The notes beneath the pieces are model-generated. The model made no database searches and was not told the DNA's origin. It saw only the letters and a list, made by a program, of their open reading frames with translations. Position numbers and translations under genes: made by a program. From a virus, in IMG/VR virus record IMGVR_UViG_3300034283_003117, positions 1 through 33,755 of that record: a DNA stretch of 33,755 bases; one strand, written 5' to 3'. Of the stretch, positions 22,569 to 31,047 are shown piece after piece (position 1 is the stretch's first letter; every line of letters starts with the position of its first letter).

Positions 22569-23276
22569 ATGAACTTCGCTTCTCTTTATGAACATTTAGT
22601 AGATTTATTTGGTGATGTGTTAAATGAGGGTTTAACACAAGATCCATACTATCAAACACATCAATTATATAAAGACATTGTCAAGTCATTTGAAGAGTCA
22701 GGTGAAGGTATGAATGGATTACAGCGTTTACTTCATGACTATTTTCAAATGAAAATAGAGAAGAGAGATTCTGAAGATAGAGATGAATTAAATGCATTGC
22801 AAGATTCTTCTCTAGAAAAAATAAAATCCATTTTTATTCCTTGGGATGAAAAACGTTTCGAAAAGGAAAAATCAGATAAAGTTGATCCGGAATCAGAATA
22901 TTCAAATGCAGAATATGAAGACCGTATTGATAAAGCTTTAGAAGTTCAAGCTATTGAAAGAGGAAAAGACAGAAGTGAAATAGATACACCTCTTATTAAA
23001 GATGCATTCTTAGAAATGCTGAGAACAGTATTTAAAACAGTAAAAGCAGCTCCACTTAAGGATTCAAAACCATTGTCACAACAATTATCTGGTGAGAAAG
23101 GAGATCTTCTAAACAAATTCAAAGAATATACAAAACAAAGAGATCAATTAAAGCAATTAAAGATGCAACTTAAATTAAAAGAGATTATGCCTGATTCTTT
23201 GAAAGATCAATTTCAAAAATATATAGAAGGTGATATTACTGAAAGAGATATGGTGGAAGCAATTAGAACATCTTAG
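22569..23276 (+). CDS. Hypothetical charged helical protein, 235 aa
   Basis: I do not recognise this protein. It is highly charged and mostly helical, with probable coiled-coil segments (residues about 60-80, and 180-205 with QRDQLKQLKMQLKLKEI). No membrane segment, signal peptide or enzyme motif is visible. The start is supported by AATAAATA exactly five bases before ATG. It lies between the clamp-loader-like and co-chaperonin-like genes. A scaffold-like, adaptor or regulatory role is possible, but nothing in the sequence decides it. Confidence 0.75.
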   Translation: MNFASLYEHLVDLFGDVLNEGLTQDPYYQTHQLYKDIVKSFEESGEGMNGLQRLLHDYFQMKIEKRDSEDRDELNALQDSSLEKIKSIFIPWDEKRFEKEKSDKVDPESEYSNAEYEDRIDKALEVQAIERGKDRSEIDTPLIKDAFLEMLRTVFKTVKAAPLKDSKPLSQQLSGEKGDLLNKFKEYTKQRDQLKQLKMQLKLKEIMPDSLKDQFQKYIEGDITERDMVEAIRTS

Positions 23277-23292
23277 TTGACTTATAAAAAAA

Positions 23293-23314
23293 GGGCATAA
23301 TTAATAGTATGCCC
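23293..23314 (+). promoter_or_regulatory. Start-codon stem of co-chaperonin gene
   Basis: GGGCATA (23293-23299) pairs with TATGCCC (23308-23314), which contains the ATG start at 23309, with an 8-base loop ATTAATAG. The stem would hide the start codon in RNAs that carry the left arm. Confidence 0.5.
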
Positions 23315-23719
23315 GCTGAATTACCAACAGAGTTAGATAATTTAAAAAATTCCAAAAGCCTCATTGACCTTGATGGTCATTCTGGAGGCTTTTTTGGTCT
23401 AGACGAATATAAACTTTCTTTTTTATTCGCTGATATTGTTTTAGTTGAAATGATTGATGAAGTAGAAGATGCACAAGGTTCTGCTATTCAACGCAACGGA
23501 TTATTCATTCCTACTAATGCAGTAACTAAAGCCTGGAGAAAGGCAAAAGTCGTCTTAACCGGACCGAGTGTTAAGTACTGTAAAGTTAATGACATTGTAG
23601 TATTTCCTAATGATAAGGGAGCTTCTGTATCTAATCTTGAAATTGATGGTTATGGTAAAGTCAAAAAAGGAATGTTCTTAAACGAAGAGAGACTTTTTGG
23701 TATTTGTAAGAAAATGTAA
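23309..23719 (+). CDS. gp31: GroES/gp31-like co-chaperonin
   Basis: After a ~33-residue N-terminal stretch, the protein follows the GroES beta-barrel pattern: FADIVLVEMIDEVED, a mobile-loop-like segment with NGLFIPTNAVTKAW (the hydrophobic LFIP patch that would touch GroEL), AKVVLTGPSVKYCKVNDIVVFPN, and a short barrel end NEERLFGICKKM. In T4, gp31 replaces GroES when the host chaperonin folds the large capsid protein gp23, which is also encoded here. The start codon lies in a 7-bp stem (23293-23314) and a terminator-like hairpin sits inside the first 30 codons (23354-23393). Confidence 0.68.
   Translation: MPAELPTELDNLKNSKSLIDLDGHSGGFFGLDEYKLSFLFADIVLVEMIDEVEDAQGSAIQRNGLFIPTNAVTKAWRKAKVVLTGPSVKYCKVNDIVVFPNDKGASVSNLEIDGYGKVKKGMFLNEERLFGICKKM
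23354..23393 (+). terminator. Terminator/attenuator-like hairpin inside co-chaperonin gene
   Basis: AAAAGCCTC (23354-23362) pairs with GAGGCTTTT (23385-23393) over 9 bp; inside it GACC pairs with GGTC (23366-23369 with 23375-23378). The right arm runs into TTTTTT (23390-23395). This is a convincing intrinsic-terminator shape lying within the first 30 codons of the gene. Confidence 0.55.
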
Positions 23720-23722
23720 TAT

Positions 23723-24097
23723 ATGGCAAGCTTTACTGAATTAAGAAATTTATTGTTGGAAAATGTATTAGATATTCGCTTCTTAAGAAGAACACCAAAA
23801 GCAGGAGCTGGTTCAACCAGAAGAATGCTTTGTACTAATTCAACAAATTTACTTAATTCATATAATGGAAAAGTAATCTTAGGATATGTTGCACCTACAC
23901 AGTATCCTAAGTACGATCCACAAGCTGAAAACATAATTATTACTTGGGATATTTTAATGCAAAACTATAGATGTATAAATGTTGATAATTGTACTGTAAT
24001 TCAAAAACTACCCGCTAATGATGAATTTTGGAAATACTTCAATGAAAATGTTTATACTATGTCAACAGCACAAAAACTTAATTTCATGAGCACATGA
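23723..24097 (+). CDS. WYL_2/Sm-like SH3 beta-barrel protein (DUF2693-like)
   Basis: A 124-residue protein with the pattern of the small phage WYL_2 family: FTELRNLLLENVLDIRFLRR (4-23), then STRRMLCTN, an extended strand, IIITWDILMQNYRCINVDNC and TVIQKL. The T-rich basic strand followed by a W-D-x-x-x-x-x-R strand is the family mark. Members are found in many T4-like phages; their role is not established, and nucleic-acid or protein binding is likely. A C-terminal helix (NDEFWKYFNENVYTM) is added. The gene starts three bases after the co-chaperonin stop and overlaps the next gene by four. Confidence 0.55.
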   Translation: MASFTELRNLLLENVLDIRFLRRTPKAGAGSTRRMLCTNSTNLLNSYNGKVILGYVAPTQYPKYDPQAENIIITWDILMQNYRCINVDNCTVIQKLPANDEFWKYFNENVYTMSTAQKLNFMST

Positions 24098-24426
24098 TAA
24101 ACATACTAGAAACAAATTTAAATAACTTTCTTCAGAGGGATGTATCTTTTATGGTAAACAATAAGACCATAAAGAAAGGTAAATTATTATTATTCACGGT
24201 TAAAGATTTCTACATTACCTTTTTATTGAAGGTTAATAATGAACAAAAGAAATTTGAATTGCCTTATCCTTTTCATAGTAATACAAAAGGATTAACGGCA
24301 GAGATGAATTATACCTTAAATGAGATCTCACATAATTGCGATCATCTTTATTTTAAATTAAAATCACTTACGCCGAAGACTAATGCTAAAATTTATGACA
24401 ATGTAGTTTACATTGTTGGTGAGTGA
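24094..24426 (+). CDS. Hypothetical protein, 110 aa
   Basis: I do not recognise this protein. It looks like a small all-beta fold: strands DVSFMVNNKTIKKGKLLLFT, KDFYITFLLKVNNEQKKFEL, and a last pair around LYFKLKSLTPK and VVYIVGE. No catalytic motif, signal peptide or membrane segment is visible. Translation is coupled to the upstream WYL_2-like gene by an ATGA overlap. The stop is 30 bases before the hairpin that carries the helicase start codon. Confidence 0.7.
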   Translation: MINILETNLNNFLQRDVSFMVNNKTIKKGKLLLFTVKDFYITFLLKVNNEQKKFELPYPFHSNTKGLTAEMNYTLNEISHNCDHLYFKLKSLTPKTNAKIYDNVVYIVGE

Positions 24427-24445
24427 TCTCTTTCAGAAACCCATT

Positions 24446-24475
24446 AAAATGACATCATGAATCTGATGTCATTTT
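24446..24475 (+). promoter_or_regulatory. 11-bp hairpin with helicase start codon in its loop
   Basis: AAAATGACATC (24446-24456) pairs perfectly with GATGTCATTTT (24465-24475). The 8-base loop ATGAATCT begins with the start codon at 24457. The right arm is followed by TT, so the element could also act as a terminator. Confidence 0.6.
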
Positions 24476-26079
24476 TTCCTGATGGTTATGAGCCATTGCC
24501 GCAACAATTAGAAATTATTCCTAGAATCGAAAAGGCTTTCGAATCAGGAAAGAAGTTTGTTATCTGTTGTGCGCCTACTGGATCAGGAAAATCTTTCTTA
24601 GCTAAGACTCTAGCTAATAGTAGTTCTGTTTCACCGACAGAATTTGTTAAGTCTATTGAATCCAATCAAGCATTTGCAATGGACCAATTCGGTGCTTATG
24701 TTGATCCTGATAATTGTACTGGTATGCCTACCTTCGGTGCCATTGCTTTGACTATTACAAAAACATTACAAGATCAATATGTAACCCTATTTGATGATTC
24801 AAAGGCATTGAAAGGCAAAGCAAATCATACGTGTGCTATTGATCCGAAATTCACAGTAGATATTGCACCTTGTATTTTTAATTCTGATTTAAAGCATGAA
24901 TGCCAAGTAGCGAATAAATGCCCATATTATAATTCTAGAAATGAAACATTGATTTCACAATTTGGTGTCCTTAATTACAGCATGTTTCTTTCATTACCTA
25001 ATCATGTAAAGAAACGGGATTTTTTAATTTGTGATGAAGCATCTGAATTAGAAGATGAATTAGTAAAGCGGTTTACTAGAGAATTGAATTATAAGATTCT
25101 TAAGAAGATGGATATCTCTATCACATCTATTCCAATCAATAATTATACTAAATTCAGAGCTTGGTTAGAAACATTTGTCGGAGACTTATCTGAAGAAGTT
25201 AATTCTTTGAGGGAGTCGATGAAGAAGAAGAAATCATCAACATCATTGTCAGATAGGCAAAAATTATCTTTATTCCAAAATCTACATATGTCTCTTAAGA
25301 CTACTATTGATACTTGGGATGATTGTGAATATATTCTCGAGAAGACTAATGAAGCCATTACATTGAAGCCTTTGCGTGTTGATAAACTCTCTCAACATAT
25401 CTTTAATTATGGTGATAAGATTTTGTTAATGTCTGCTACTATTATTGACCATAAACATTTTGCAAGAACACTTGGAATCACAGATTATGAATACATTGAA
25501 GTAGATTCTACATTCTCACCAAAGAAAGCCCCAATCTTTTGTACGGGCAGAGTTAAATTGAATTATAAAAATCTAAAATCTTCATTACCATATATTGCCA
25601 AGCAAGTTAAAAACCTTTGTGATCAACATAAAGAGGTTAAGGGTGTAATCCATACGCATACTATGGAAATTACTAATTACTTAAGAAATCATTTGAATGA
25701 TCCTCGATTTATCTTTCGTGGGGAAGGAATGACTAACGAACAAATTCTCAAACAACATTTAGAAGATCCTTCTCCGACCATTCTTGTTTCCCCGTCATTG
25801 ACCTATGGTGTAGATTTAAAGGATGAATTAGCCAGATTTCAAATCTTAGTTAAAGCAGCATACATGCCATTGGGTGATGAAAGAATCAAAAGACTTTTCA
25901 AAGAAGATGGGCAATGGTATGTGAATAAGATGCTTAATAATCTCATCCAAGCCTGCGGTAGAGGTGTTCGATCTGTAGATGATTATTGTGTGACATATAT
26001 CTTGGACGGATGCATTGTGGATGCGGTCATTCAGAATAAAACCAGATTACCAAAGTACTTCTTGAAGCGGTTCAATTAA
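24457..26079 (+). CDS. DinG/XPD-like superfamily 2 DNA helicase with Fe-S motif
   Basis: A 540-residue helicase. Walker A is CAPTGSGKSF (38-47), Walker B DFLICDEASELEDE (188-201), motif III-like LLMSATIID, and motif VI QACGRGVRS near 505. Four cysteines between motifs Ia and II (126, 139, 149, 155; HTCAID, APCIF, HECQ, NKCPYY) match the [4Fe-4S] domain of the XPD/DinG group. It presumably unwinds DNA in phage replication or repair. The start codon at 24457 sits in the 8-base loop of an 11-bp hairpin; an alternative Met4 at 24466 lies in its right arm. No Shine-Dalgarno sequence is seen. Confidence 0.85.
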   Translation: MNLMSFFPDGYEPLPQQLEIIPRIEKAFESGKKFVICCAPTGSGKSFLAKTLANSSSVSPTEFVKSIESNQAFAMDQFGAYVDPDNCTGMPTFGAIALTITKTLQDQYVTLFDDSKALKGKANHTCAIDPKFTVDIAPCIFNSDLKHECQVANKCPYYNSRNETLISQFGVLNYSMFLSLPNHVKKRDFLICDEASELEDELVKRFTRELNYKILKKMDISITSIPINNYTKFRAWLETFVGDLSEEVNSLRESMKKKKSSTSLSDRQKLSLFQNLHMSLKTTIDTWDDCEYILEKTNEAITLKPLRVDKLSQHIFNYGDKILLMSATIIDHKHFARTLGITDYEYIEVDSTFSPKKAPIFCTGRVKLNYKNLKSSLPYIAKQVKNLCDQHKEVKGVIHTHTMEITNYLRNHLNDPRFIFRGEGMTNEQILKQHLEDPSPTILVSPSLTYGVDLKDELARFQILVKAAYMPLGDERIKRLFKEDGQWYVNKMLNNLIQACGRGVRSVDDYCVTYILDGCIVDAVIQNKTRLPKYFLKRFN

Positions 26080-26082
26080 ATA
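26075..26082 (+). promoter_or_regulatory. Late-promoter-like box before gp15-like gene
   Basis: ATTAAATA, overlapping the helicase stop codon, lies exactly five bases before the GTG start at 26088. The spacing supports the GTG. Confidence 0.45.
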
Positions 26083-26087
26083 TATGT

Positions 26088-27545
26088 GTGGAAATACAGA
26101 CATTTCATTTTGAGATACGTGATATTATATCACAATTTATAGCTGCTTTTGATGATGTAGTTATAAATCGATATGATAAAACACGCACTCCAAGATCAAA
26201 TGTTAAAGTAAGATATGTTTATTCTCCAAAAGAGAGAGTCTTATTTGATTTAGTCAATAAGGCTCAAAACATGACTTTACCTGTTATTGCAGTAAATGTA
26301 ACAGGTATTAGCAGAGATGAAAATAGGGTCTTCTCTAAGCTGTATGGATTTGATGAAAGTGATCATTATTCTGATTCTAAACCAGGTAAAAATCACGCCC
26401 ATATAAACATGCCTGTCCCTGTAGACATAAGTGTGTCAATGTCTATTTTAACAGAGTTCCAAACAGATATGGATCAGATATTATCTAATTTCATTCCATA
26501 TTCAAATCCTTATGTTGTAATAGCCTGGAAAATACCCGATGCAATGGGTGCTGCAACTTCTCAAGAAATTAGATCACAAGTTTTATGGTCTGGCGACATG
26601 AACATGACTTATCCTACTGACACAACTAAATCAGACAAATATCGTATCGAAGCTACTACTAGCTTTACTATTAAAGGTTGGTTGTTTCCAAAAGAAACAC
26701 CGAAGCAACAAAATGTTTTCTTCATAAAAACTAATTTTTCATCGGCATTATTGGAGTGCGATAATTTTTATACAGCAAATTCAGAGGCAATTACATTACC
26801 AGAACGACATAATACAAAAACAATAGAATTCTCAGCTGCCCCGGTTTGTACTTCTATATTTTTTCATGGTACTTTGATTGGTGATGATTTTATTTTTCAA
26901 AGAGAAGAAGCTAGTTTTCCTTTCATGTTATTAGGTAATAATTATGATCATACAACAGCAGTATTGTTGTCTTCGTCATCTACCATATTATCATCAAATT
27001 TAGCATTATTCAATTTTGATTATTATCCTTCAATTAGTGCTTATAACCTTCCTTTATCTTGTTATAAGATTATTAATAATTACACTATAGAATTGAATCT
27101 CCCAGAACTAGTCAGTGATGGCGTATTCAATATTATAGTTGCTAATAGAGCCGGATGGCAAAAATTTAAATATAACTTTAATATTGGTGATGCGCCTAGT
27201 AGTTTACTATTACCTCCACCAACTCCACCCCCACCACCAATTGTAGATGTTACTGGAAAGTATTTCTTCTCATTATTGAATAACGATTGGTTTGATCTAT
27301 CAAATTGGTATGGAGATGCTGATAAGACAACACAAGCTACCCTCTTGCCAGATGATACTATTGATGTAATAGTATTGCCTCATACATTACGACCAGTTGT
27401 AGATCTAGATAATCCAGAATGGACAGATCCGAATACCATAGATGCGGGAACAGCTGGTATTACATTTGCATCTAATAACAATAATAAAGTATATGCACCA
27501 ATAGTTGGTGATGTAATTTATAATGGCAATGCTAGTCACGGTTAA
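26088..27545 (+). CDS. gp15: gp15-like tail sheath stabiliser/terminator with C-terminal extension
   Basis: Residues 1-205 follow T4 gp15: IISQFIAAFDDVVINRY, VKVRYVYSPKERVLFDL, VDISVSMSILTEFQTDMDQI, NFIPYSNPYVVIAWKIP and TSFTIKGWLFPKE. In T4, gp15 caps the tail and joins it to the neck. T4 gp15 ends soon after this; here an Ig/IPT-like beta domain (about 275-365), a proline run (376-384) and a further beta domain with NNDWFDLSNWYG follow, giving 485 residues. The start is a GTG, chosen because the frame has no earlier start and because ATTAAATA lies exactly five bases upstream. The extra domains may decorate the neck. The assignment rests on pattern memory. Confidence 0.62.
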   Translation: MEIQTFHFEIRDIISQFIAAFDDVVINRYDKTRTPRSNVKVRYVYSPKERVLFDLVNKAQNMTLPVIAVNVTGISRDENRVFSKLYGFDESDHYSDSKPGKNHAHINMPVPVDISVSMSILTEFQTDMDQILSNFIPYSNPYVVIAWKIPDAMGAATSQEIRSQVLWSGDMNMTYPTDTTKSDKYRIEATTSFTIKGWLFPKETPKQQNVFFIKTNFSSALLECDNFYTANSEAITLPERHNTKTIEFSAAPVCTSIFFHGTLIGDDFIFQREEASFPFMLLGNNYDHTTAVLLSSSSTILSSNLALFNFDYYPSISAYNLPLSCYKIINNYTIELNLPELVSDGVFNIIVANRAGWQKFKYNFNIGDAPSSLLLPPPTPPPPPIVDVTGKYFFSLLNNDWFDLSNWYGDADKTTQATLLPDDTIDVIVLPHTLRPVVDLDNPEWTDPNTIDAGTAGITFASNNNNKVYAPIVGDVIYNGNASHG

Positions 27546-27560
27546 AATATTAAATCAGTG

Positions 27561-27568
27561 TATAAATA
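27561..27568 (+). promoter_or_regulatory. Late promoter TATAAATA before portal gene
   Basis: Exact T4 late consensus TATAAATA, six bases before the ATG at 27575. It argues against the GTG at 27569 as start. Confidence 0.7.
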
Positions 27569-27574
27569 GTGGTA

Positions 27575-29404
27575 ATGAGTTCTTTAGATGATGGTCGTTC
27601 TTCTACATTCGGCAGAGACTTGATGAATTATATTTCATCAAAGCTGCCATATTCTGGTTATAATGTTTTAGATGCATCAGATAAGCTGAATTCAAAATTT
27701 AAGTACTTCGAAGAAGTTGGTTCAAGAAGAGCAGAAGCATTATCCAGACATTCTGTTTCACAAAGCAGTGAATATAATAATGCAGGCATTGGTGCTATTC
27801 AGAAAGACTCTCGATTCTCTGAAATCATGTATGCTAATATCCAAAAGGATAAGCCAGCGCGTATCAGAGATTATCGTATTATAGCAGCTTTCTCAGAAGT
27901 ATCAGATGCATTGGATGAAATATGTGACGAGATTATCAATAAAGATTCAGAAGGTAATATTATTAAATTAAGATATAAGAATGATAATCTCAATGAAATT
28001 CAAGAAGATACATTAAACAGAGAATTTCAAAAATATATTCAATATTTTGATTTAGATAATAAAGGATGGGATATTTTCCGTTCTTTATTAGTAGAAGGTG
28101 AAGTGTTCTTCGAACATATTATTCATGAAAAATATCCCAAAGAAGGTATATTAGGAACAGTTCAAGTAGGTGCAGATATGATTGATCCCGTTTTTACCAA
28201 TGTGCAAAACATGATGGTAAAAGCGTTCTTATATCGCAAACCAAAGTTTGATCCTAATAATCCTACTAAGCAAGTTGGTCATGAATATATCCCAATGGAC
28301 AAGAATCAAATTACTTATATTCATTCTGGTATATGGAATGAAAATAAGACAATGCGATTACCCTTCCTAGAGAATGCTAGAAGAGCATACCGTCAATTGT
28401 CGATGATCGAAGATGCTATTATCGTCTATCGACTAGTTCGCGCTCCGGAAAAATTAGTATTCAATGTAGATGTCGGTAACATGCCAGCACCTAAAGCAGA
28501 ATCTTACCTTAGAAAATTACAACAACAATATTGGTCTTCAAAGACATTTGATAATAATCAAGGTGGGGTAGTTCAAAAGTTTAATCCACAAACTATGTTA
28601 GATAGCTACTGGTTTGCTAAGAGAGCCGGTTCAGAAGGAACATCAGTCATTTCTTTACCTGGTGGTCAAAACTTAGGTCAATTAGATGATTTAATGTACT
28701 TCATGAAGAAGTTGTATCGCGCATTGAAAATACCCTCTACCCGTTTAGATCCACAAGATACATTTAAAGATGGTCAAGAAATTCTTCGCGAAGAATTAAA
28801 ATTTGCAAGATTCATTATTCGTATGCAACAACATGTTGCTGCCGGCTTTAAAAATGGATTCATTACACACTTACAATTGAAAGGATTGTGGTCTGAATTT
28901 AAATTAAAAGAACAACATTTTGATTTAGAATTTAATGTACCAACTAATTTCTATGAATTAAGAGAGAGTCAGAAATTAGAAATGAAAGTTAATAATTTCA
29001 ATCAGATGGCTAATAATCAAAGTGTATCACCTTCTTATGCGCAAAAGAAATTCTTGGGTTGGTCTGATATTGATGTTAAAGCTAATAGAGAATTCTTGAG
29101 AAAAGATAGAGAATTTGCTTGGGAATTGGCACAGATTGATCAGGGCGGGCCTAATTGGAGACAAGCATTACAGGCGCAAGCTGCTAGTATGGCACCGGGT
29201 GGTGACTTAACCGGTGGCGGTGGTGGTGGCATGCCCGGTGGATCATCTGCTGGTGGTGGAGCGGTTCCTCCTCCCTTTGTAGGTGGTCCTGCACCAACAG
29301 GTGGAGAAGCACCAGCTGGGGGTGAAGTTCCCGGAGCAGAAGCGCCAGCTGGAGGAGAAGTACCACCTGCGGGTTCTGCACCAACGCCTGAAGCAGGAAC
29401 ATAA
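27575..29404 (+). CDS. gp20: Portal vertex protein (gp20-like)
   Basis: The portal ring forms the DNA entry vertex and the head-tail joint. Diagnostic stretches include DYRIIAAFSEVSDALDEICD, AIIVYRLVRAPEKLVFNVDV, GNMPAPKAESYLRKLQQQYW, GTSVISLPGGQNLGQLDDL and KKLYRALKIPSTRLDPQDTF. ATG at 27575 is taken as start because TATAAATA ends six bases upstream; a GTG at 27569 would touch that box. The last ~70 residues are a Gly/Pro/Ala low-complexity tail with two copies of EAPAGGEVP, much more GC-rich than the rest, and probably disordered. Downstream comes a gp13-like gene rather than the T4 gene order. Confidence 0.93.
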   Translation: MSSLDDGRSSTFGRDLMNYISSKLPYSGYNVLDASDKLNSKFKYFEEVGSRRAEALSRHSVSQSSEYNNAGIGAIQKDSRFSEIMYANIQKDKPARIRDYRIIAAFSEVSDALDEICDEIINKDSEGNIIKLRYKNDNLNEIQEDTLNREFQKYIQYFDLDNKGWDIFRSLLVEGEVFFEHIIHEKYPKEGILGTVQVGADMIDPVFTNVQNMMVKAFLYRKPKFDPNNPTKQVGHEYIPMDKNQITYIHSGIWNENKTMRLPFLENARRAYRQLSMIEDAIIVYRLVRAPEKLVFNVDVGNMPAPKAESYLRKLQQQYWSSKTFDNNQGGVVQKFNPQTMLDSYWFAKRAGSEGTSVISLPGGQNLGQLDDLMYFMKKLYRALKIPSTRLDPQDTFKDGQEILREELKFARFIIRMQQHVAAGFKNGFITHLQLKGLWSEFKLKEQHFDLEFNVPTNFYELRESQKLEMKVNNFNQMANNQSVSPSYAQKKFLGWSDIDVKANREFLRKDREFAWELAQIDQGGPNWRQALQAQAASMAPGGDLTGGGGGGMPGGSSAGGGAVPPPFVGGPAPTGGEAPAGGEVPGAEAPAGGEVPPAGSAPTPEAGT

Positions 29405-29407
29405 ATA
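29400..29407 (+). promoter_or_regulatory. Late-promoter-like box before gp13-like gene
   Basis: CATAAATA overlaps the portal stop region and lies exactly five bases before the ATG at 29413. Confidence 0.65.
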
Positions 29408-29412
29408 TAATC

Positions 29413-30555
29413 ATGTCATGCCTGCTCACGCCTATAACAGCTTTTCAAAGTACTAATTTAAATAGTAGAATTGATTCATATTCGCGATTAGCAGATCGTA
29501 TTGTGCGCATGCTTGGTGCACCTTTAATTTCTGTTGAAACACACCAAGATCAGATATTTGAAGCCATTTCAATATCCTGTGAAATGTTTACTAAGTTTGC
29601 CGGTTATTCAAAAGAATACTTAGTATTTGATTCTGCCTTATATGAAAGAGGTAAAGGCATTAGATTAGATTATCTTTATACATTATCGAATACTAATTTG
29701 ACGATGGAACAAGTAGATAAACATACAACATTATCTACTTCCACTTCGCCATATGTTAATGATCATGATCCAGTTTATGTGACATTATCTACTATACCCG
29801 GTTCTTACTTTTCTTCATCATCTTCTTTATCTGCTATTTTTTCTGATGATTTGAGAGCCAATCAAATTTTAGATAAAGAGGTTAGAGATTTAATAATAAC
29901 ACATAATGCTTCGTTATCTTCGTTATTCTTGCAATCTGATATTCAAAAATATTCATTCAGGGGAGAAAAAGAGGCATTGCCCAATGCTCCTATTAATAAG
30001 ATGTTTGATTATGATCTAATGGATTATCGTAGAGTCATTGCTGTTACTGATTTCGAAGAAGGTTCTACTTCTGGTATCAATACATTATTCACTATTGAAC
30101 AAACATTAGCACAACAAACTTATTTCTCTTATGCTATGGGTAATTACGGGTTTGATCTTGTTTCATGGTATACATTAAAAGAGTGGTTGGAATTAAGAGA
30201 AAAGCTCTTGTCCACAAGAAGAAGTTTTGACTTTGATGATAGAACGCAATACTTAAGAATGTATCCGGAACCTAATAATTCGACTAGATTTTACGGTGTT
30301 ATTGCATGTTATGTCGAAAGACCTATTCGTGATATTATTAAAGAGATTTGGGTTTATAAGTATACATTAGCACAAATCAAAGTATTAGTAGGAACTATAA
30401 GAGGTAAGATTCCTGTATCAATGTTTGGTGGACAATTGTTTAATGCTAATTTACTAGAACAAGGGCTGGGTGAAATGAAAGAATTAGAGCAACAATTATT
30501 CACAGCATCTGCGGGCTATGGTGATTCTGACCCCGCTATTTTTTTGATAGGCTAA
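29413..30555 (+). CDS. gp13: gp13-like neck (head completion) protein
   Basis: The N-terminal segment DRIVRMLGAPLISVETHQDQIFEAISIS matches the opening of T4 gp13 (LGAPIINVELTPDQIYD) and is followed by a similar mixed body. Later, KEWLELREKLLSTRRSFDFD, YLRMYPEPN, VIACYVERPIRDIIKEIWVYKY and TLAQIKVLVGTIRGK are also of the type seen in this family. In T4, gp13 and gp14 seal the filled head before tail joining. The 380-residue length is larger than T4 gp13 (about 309), with a Ser/Thr-rich insertion at about 100-145. CATAAATA lies exactly five bases before ATG. A gp14 homologue is not seen here. Confidence 0.68.
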   Translation: MSCLLTPITAFQSTNLNSRIDSYSRLADRIVRMLGAPLISVETHQDQIFEAISISCEMFTKFAGYSKEYLVFDSALYERGKGIRLDYLYTLSNTNLTMEQVDKHTTLSTSTSPYVNDHDPVYVTLSTIPGSYFSSSSSLSAIFSDDLRANQILDKEVRDLIITHNASLSSLFLQSDIQKYSFRGEKEALPNAPINKMFDYDLMDYRRVIAVTDFEEGSTSGINTLFTIEQTLAQQTYFSYAMGNYGFDLVSWYTLKEWLELREKLLSTRRSFDFDDRTQYLRMYPEPNNSTRFYGVIACYVERPIRDIIKEIWVYKYTLAQIKVLVGTIRGKIPVSMFGGQLFNANLLEQGLGEMKELEQQLFTASAGYGDSDPAIFLIG

Positions 30556-30571
30556 TGATTATCAACAGGTT

Positions 30572-31027
30572 ATGCCTTCTTTATCTAGAGATCCCCGATT
30601 CAAACAAGGCATATATACTCCTAAAAATAAAGAAAAATTTATAGGAAAGATTGCTATATATAGGTCCTCTTTTGAATTGCAATTCATGAGATGGGCTGAT
30701 AATAATCCAAATGTTTTGGAATGGGGCTCAGAGAATATTATAGTACCATATAAGAGTCCTGTTGATAATAAACTACATCGATACTATGTAGATAATTTTT
30801 TGGTATTAAAAGAAGGTGCATTAATTAAAAAATACTTAGTAGAGATTAAACCTTCTTCTCAAACGCAAAAGCCAGTTCATTCTAATAGAAAAAAGAAGCA
30901 AACTATTCTTTATGAGAATATGCAATATGCTGTGAATATGGCTAAATGGGAAGCAGCAAAATTGTTTGCAAAACATAAAGGGTTTGAATTTATTATATTA
31001 ACTGAAAAAGAACTTTTTTCTAAATAA
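30572..31027 (+). CDS. gp4: gp4-like head completion nuclease (TnsA/PD-(D/E)XK fold)
   Basis: The 151-residue protein has the head-completion pattern: KFIGKIAIYRSSFELQFMRW (Glu35), WGSENIIVPYKSPVD, RYYVDNFLVL (Asp74) and KYLVEIKPSSQT (Glu91-x-Lys93). These are the acidic and lysine residues of a PD-(D/E)XK nuclease. T4 gp4 (gp50/gp65 class) acts at the end of packaging, when the head is completed before tail attachment. Length and motif order fit the family in aquatic T4-like phages. No late-promoter box is seen upstream, so it is likely read from the preceding promoter. Confidence 0.8.
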   Translation: MPSLSRDPRFKQGIYTPKNKEKFIGKIAIYRSSFELQFMRWADNNPNVLEWGSENIIVPYKSPVDNKLHRYYVDNFLVLKEGALIKKYLVEIKPSSQTQKPVHSNRKKKQTILYENMQYAVNMAKWEAAKLFAKHKGFEFIILTEKELFSK

Positions 31028-31047
31028 AGAAAAGATTTCATAAAAGG

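Noticed and set aside
27569-27574. GTG start for the portal gene
   Set aside because: It touches the TATAAATA box, so a late transcript would not include it; the ATG at 27575 fits.
29184-29429. 81-codon minus-strand frame opposite the portal tail
   Set aside because: Produced by the Gly/Pro repeat read in reverse (Leu/His-rich); no start-site support.
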